A stretch of 64,000 nucleotides of DNA from Craterostigma plantagineum (Eukaryota > Streptophyta > Magnoliopsida > Lamiales > Linderniaceae). The stretch spans positions 25,523 to 89,522 of the forward strand of contig JAPQWV010001413.1 of NCBI GenBank assembly GCA_027422505.1, read 5' to 3'. The notes under the pieces are model-generated. The model was not told where the DNA came from, made no database searches, and saw only the letters and a list, made by a program, of their open reading frames with translations. Positions 60,153 through 64,000 of this stretch are shown here, in pieces. The stretch's first letter is position 1. Each line of letters starts with the position of its first letter. The position numbers and the translations under genes were made by a program.

Positions 60153-62580
60153 ATGGAAGCTCTGAAAGCTTATTCTTTACCAACATTTCACCACCACCCA
60201 CTGATACAATCAAGAAATCTCCATAAATCAACCACAGCTCAGCTACCCAATTTCCATTTCCCCGCGAAACTGCAAACCCGAATCAAGAAACCCAATTTCA
60301 AGCCTTTCACAGCAGTTTATCCGAGGAGCACCACCGATGAGGCCCCAAACGAAGAAACTGAAACTGAAATCGAAGCGAGCGATGAGAAATTCGATTGGTT
60401 CGCGAATTGGTACCCAGTGGTACCCATATGCGACCTAGACAAGAGAAGGCCGCACGGCAAGAAAGTGATGGGTTTGGACATAGTGATTTGGTGGGATAGG
60501 AACGTGAATGAATGGAAGGTGTTCGACGATAAGTGGCCTCATCGTTTAGCTCCTTTGTCTGATGGTAGAATCGATCAGTGGGGAAGATTGCAGTGCGTTT
60601 ACCACGGCTGGTGCTTCGACGGCGCCGGCGATTGTAAGCTGATCCTCAAGCACCGCGCGATGGTCCTCAGGTACAAAAAACGTAGCTACTTTTTTGTCTT
60701 AATCTTTGATGAACTGCAGAAACGATCTGCTTTACGCTCTTGCACGTTTGATACGCGTCGAAGGTTGCCTTAATCACAACATAGAGAAGATTCTCAGAAT
60801 TAAAATATAAAGAGTTTGAACTAATTTTGCTACAGATTCACACTTCGAAGAGAGCTTGTGTAGCAGTTTATCCTTCCTGCGTACAAAATGGGATTCTTTG
60901 GTTCTGGCCAAACTCTGATCCATCATATGCAGACATTCTCTCGAAGAAAAAGCCTCATTACATCCTGAACTCGACGATCCATCCTTCACAGATTTAATGA
61001 TTTGCAGAGACACACCGTATGGGTAAGAACTACCACTATAGTTGCAGAGCTCAAACATGAAAAAAAAAAAAAAAGTTTGGTGGCGAACGGTAGTAATCGA
61101 TGTGTATCAGATAGTTGACGTTGTGATATCTTCGCTTTTTTGGCATATTTTTTTCTGAAGGTATGAAGTTCTGACCGAGAATCTCATTGGACCCTGCTCA
61201 TGTTCCATACGCACATTACGGCATAATGAGGATGGGAAAAGTGCCAGAAAGATGAGTAAAATCTATTCAAGATTCCTTTTTTTCGTTACTCTCTTCTTAT
61301 GTTGTGTTGAAATTGCGGGCCAACGAGCGATATTTACTACACTATGAAGGCGGATCGCGAAGGAGGAAGGCCGCTAGAAATAAGCGTTCAGAAATAGACG
61401 TAAGTGGTTTCACTGCCATGCAAGTCTTCGGCGAAAACTATTTCATAGCACCTTGTCTGTATTACGGCTACTTCACTACTCAGACCAATCAGTCAACTAC
61501 ATCAGATAATAATGGGGCCAAGAAAGTATGTAATTCAAGTAGCTGATGATGATAGTTTTTTCAAGACAGTTGACAAAACTATTTTTCTCGTTCTTTCTTC
61601 CCGATTTTTGTCCTTTCTCTCATATTCAGGAAGTCGTATCACTGCCCGTCCCATATCAGAAGAAAGCAATGTTCATATTCTATTGCATCCCAGTGAGTCC
61701 CGGAAATAGCAGATTAATATTCGCCTCTCCAAGAAACTTCGCCGTCATGATAGAGCGAATCTTACCTCGCTGGATATTTCACATTGGCCTAAACCTAATC
61801 CCGATTCAGATTTGTACCTTCTCCACGTCGAGGTGTGAGTCTATATATCTATATCTATCTTTTCTCTTCATCAACTATCTCGAATAGATAGAGTGGGAGA
61901 TGCAATGTAACATTCATATCATAGGAGCAAAAATAGCAGAAGTTGGCTCGGCGAATTGGCACAAATCTTGCTTCATGCCCACAAAGTCGGACGCCCTTGT
62001 CGTGGCCTTTCGAAGTTGGCTGAACAAGTTTGGAGGCACTAAAGTGGATTGGGGAAATTCGATTTTCACCGAGTTATTACCACCAACTCCTCCTAGAGAA
62101 CAGCTCCTTGACAGGTAACTAACTAATCAAGATTTCTCAGTCTTTAACATCATAATATATCAGTTTGTGTTTTTGGGTTGAACCTCAGATTTACATCTTT
62201 CGGAACAGAACCCTGAACTTAACAGGCCCTTTTCATCATCTTATTACAAGAGAGTAAGTGACCTTTAAACAAAATGATGGTTCTTTCGTTTCGCCTGCAG
62301 GTATTGGTCGCATACAGTGCAATGCAGCAGCTGCAGCAAAGCCTACAAAATACTGAACTCACTCGAAATAGCATTGCAAGTGATCTCCGTTGCTTCGATC
62401 GCGTTAGTCGCAGCTGCCAAGAATGGAATTTTATCCATTGCTGCGAAATATACGATCGTTTCCATGGCTGTTCTTTGCTTCGCTGCTTCAAAATGGCTTT
62501 CGCACTTTGTCTACAAAGACCTTCCGTTACCACGATTACGACCATGCTTTTCGGTGATTGTCGTCACTAAATCGATGTAA
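60153..62580 (+). pseudogene. PTC52-like Rieske oxygenase, copy B, Rieske cysteine lost
   Basis: Exon layout parallels copy A: 60153-~60671, 60836-61022, 61161-~61255, 61350-61525, 61630-61832, 61925-62114 and 62301-~62580. Exon 1 is open and clean through the Rieske region. However, the first ligand motif reads WPHRLAP instead of CPHRLAP (TGC to TGG), removing one of two Cys ligands of the [2Fe-2S] cluster. Further differences from copy A: a missing C near 60,645, a missing base near 60,965, an extra T near 61,188 (CTCATTGGACC), a missing A near 61,393, a small deletion near 61,480 and a missing T near 61,800. The C-terminal CSSCSKAYK motif is retained. Even with all frameshifts discounted as errors, the Cys-to-Trp change would abolish a normal Rieske centre. 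Confidence 0.8.
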
Positions 62581-62710
62581 TAATGATTATAAAAGCTGAT
62601 GTAATAACATATCAGCTCAGCACTGCAACTACAGTAGTCCATTCCCAAACATAAAAGCAAAGTATATACATAAAATAAAAACCTAATTGTTGGTTATTCA
62701 AATATCGATC

Positions 62711-63159
62711 GATTCAATTCCCAATCCAAGCCAAATCCAAGAAACAGAGCAAAGGACTCAGTAAAACTCCAGCTAGAATCTCTCAAAGGGTCCCTTAAAC
62801 CTCTAAATAATGCAGTTCCCTCGAAAGAAGGCTCGAGGTTCGTGATCATAGGCGCCGTAACTCTGAGCCTAGCGCTGTTCTGATGGGATTCGACGATCAT
62901 CACAGCAAAGCTTTCGCCTTGGGGCCTGAGGGACCATTGTTGGAGGAATTCTGGGACAATATGAGGAGGTACGCTTTGTATGTGCTGACGGTGAGCACTG
63001 GCGCTCTATACACGCTTTTGCTGCCCATAGTTGAGCTTCTGAAGAATCCCATATCGGCGATTCTGATCTTGGTGATCATCGCCGGTGGGTTCTTTATTGT
63101 ATCGCAGATTGTGTCGGCTATGGTGGGTTGTCTGATTTTCTTATGATTACAGTTACTAG
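62711..63159 (+). pseudogene. 5'-truncated copy B of the small plastid membrane-protein gene
   Basis: It matches 53,372-53,820 of copy A. The first ~90 bp, including the start codon and most of the transit peptide, are absent because the duplication junction falls there. ALGPEGPLLEEFWDNMRRY reads through in frame here, whereas copy A is shifted. Conversely CTGTTCTGATGG lacks one T relative to copy A. The near-terminal GTGGGTTG shift is shared by both copies. With no start codon it is unlikely to be expressed as the native protein. Confidence 0.65.
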
Positions 63160-63318
63160 GTCGGATTTCGGACATGAGTGTATGTTTATCGCGTTTTGCT
63201 AATGTAATGTAAAAGAATGGATATTCCCACCATTTCTGTGTTTGTTTTCACGAGGAACAAACCATAAAGAATCCAAATGACCCATATCGCAGATGAGCAC
63301 GATGATGATATCTTCAAA

Positions 63319-63850
63319 TCTATATATATATATATATAAAGAAGGACGGGTTCGCTCATGTGAAGGACAGTCAGCAACTCGAGGGCTCTCCATGCGCCAC
63401 GTCAGCAAAACAAAACACTATAAAGTTAGGATTGGTTTGTAAAAATTAATACTACATAGAAAAACCTCACAGTAAGCTGTTATTCATTTAGTTGCATTAT
63501 TAATGAATACTATGGGCCACTAAGCAGTCTCAATTATCCAATTGATAGGCATCGAAACAGTAATGTACGTTTAATGTGAGACTCTCCATCTTTCTTTTCG
63601 CTATGATTGTTGTTGATGAATTGGGTCAGTGTGTTCCAATTGGTTGGGGACGGTTTATTATGACGCTTAGCCCCGTCAAAACCCCTCTTGAGGACGATTT
63701 CTTTTCCTTTTTCTTATGGCGTGTTCTATCGTCTCCCAACAACGTTGTACGGTGGTGGCCGCTGATTTTCAGCGCCACTGTAGCCTCACGCTACGGAGGA
63801 GGAGGTCGGACGAAGCGCTCGACATATCCTTTCATAAGGTGGTCGGTCTT
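63319..63850. other. Unassigned DNA beyond the duplication
   Basis: It begins with a (TA)n run at about 63,320-63,337, where homology to copy A stops. The open frame at 63,576-63,902 shows no recognisable domain and is not annotated as a gene. Confidence 0.4.
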
Positions 63851-63856
63851 TGAACA

Positions 63857-64000
63857 TGGGTGTTCATTCGTTATAACCGGACCGAACCGAACTTTCAGTT
63901 AACCGAAAGGTCTGTTCGAGGATTTTATAAAGCGAAAACCGAACAAAATATTTCGGTTCGGTTTCGGTTTTTACCGAATTTTATTCGGTTCGGTTCGGTT
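63857..64000 (+). mobile_element. hAT-like terminus with CGGTT repeats, cut by the window edge
   Basis: GGGTGTTCATTCGTTATAAC followed by many copies of CCGAAC / CGGTTCGGTT is the typical subterminal structure of plant hAT derivatives. Only one end is visible. Confidence 0.5.

Larger units (their letters stand above)
59786..63318 (+). repeat. Circularly permuted copy (B) of the 53.4-57.0 kb locus
   Basis: 59,786-62,713 matches 54,039-56,988 and 62,711-63,318 matches 53,372-53,979, both in direct orientation with scattered substitutions and small indels. The join at 62,711-62,713 is the shared trinucleotide GAT, present at both outer ends of copy A. Confidence 0.85.

Noticed and set aside
63576..63902. 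108-codon open frame near the right edge
   Set aside because: No recognisable domain, no gene context, and its 3' part runs into the CGGTT-rich transposon end.

Overview
The window is nuclear DNA of a photosynthetic eudicot, probably an asterid (inference; no rRNA or organelle marker is present). The evidence is plant-only gene families, short GT-AG introns, AT-rich intergenic DNA, and nuclear genes for chloroplast proteins (RbcX, NdhL, PTC52-type Rieske oxygenases). It looks like a gene-rich euchromatic arm broken up by MITEs, an 0.8-kb tandem array, a large foldback repeat and a truncated Copia element. There are no operons; neighbouring genes are functionally unrelated.

Layout. 0-7 kb: a STIG1-like gene (-, cut by the left edge), a type-1 lipid-transfer protein, a second LTP-like gene with a Pro/Gly-rich tail, and a DUF1645/MAKR-like regulator. 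7.6-8.6 kb: an intact six-exon RbcX gene (-). 8.9-10.3 kb: a giant inverted repeat. 12-16.3 kb: an OSCA1-type osmosensing Ca2+ channel. 18-20.3 kb: an early-nodulin-like phytocyanin and a BAG5-like co-chaperone. 20.5-24.6 kb: five tandem copies of an ~0.8-kb repeat. 25-26 kb: a broken wax synthase (-). 28.4-31.1 kb: a tonoplast dicarboxylate transporter. 31.6-35.1 kb: a broken S-domain receptor kinase. 35.4 kb: a cystatin. 36.9 kb: a DUF716 membrane protein. 40.7 kb: an ARM-repeat protein. 43.0-43.7 kb: two MITEs. 44-47.1 kb: the BUB1 spindle-checkpoint kinase. 47.9 kb: an OBERON3/4-like PHD protein. 50.2 kb: a CASP-like protein. 51.7 kb: NdhL. 53.3-63.3 kb: a locus of two small plastid-protein genes and two PTC52-like Rieske oxygenases, with a TPD1-like gene, a Copia 3' half and an HMA-domain gene fragment between the copies. 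The right edge enters a CGGTT-rich, hAT-like terminus.

Two points matter for any user. First, almost every recognisable gene carries one to several single-base frameshifts, nearly always an apparent one-base deletion. Only RbcX and NdhL read cleanly from start to stop, and BUB1 has one lesion in 14 exons. This pattern across unrelated families fits residual consensus error in a long-read assembly at least as well as mass pseudogenisation. Second, the 59.8-63.3 kb copy of the 53.4-57.0 kb locus is circularly permuted: its second half comes first, and the original outer ends are fused at a 3-bp microhomology. That is what reintegration of a DNA circle, or a collapsed higher-order tandem duplication, would leave. 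It is the most unusual structure in the window. I found no CRISPR, phage or bacterial-type system.
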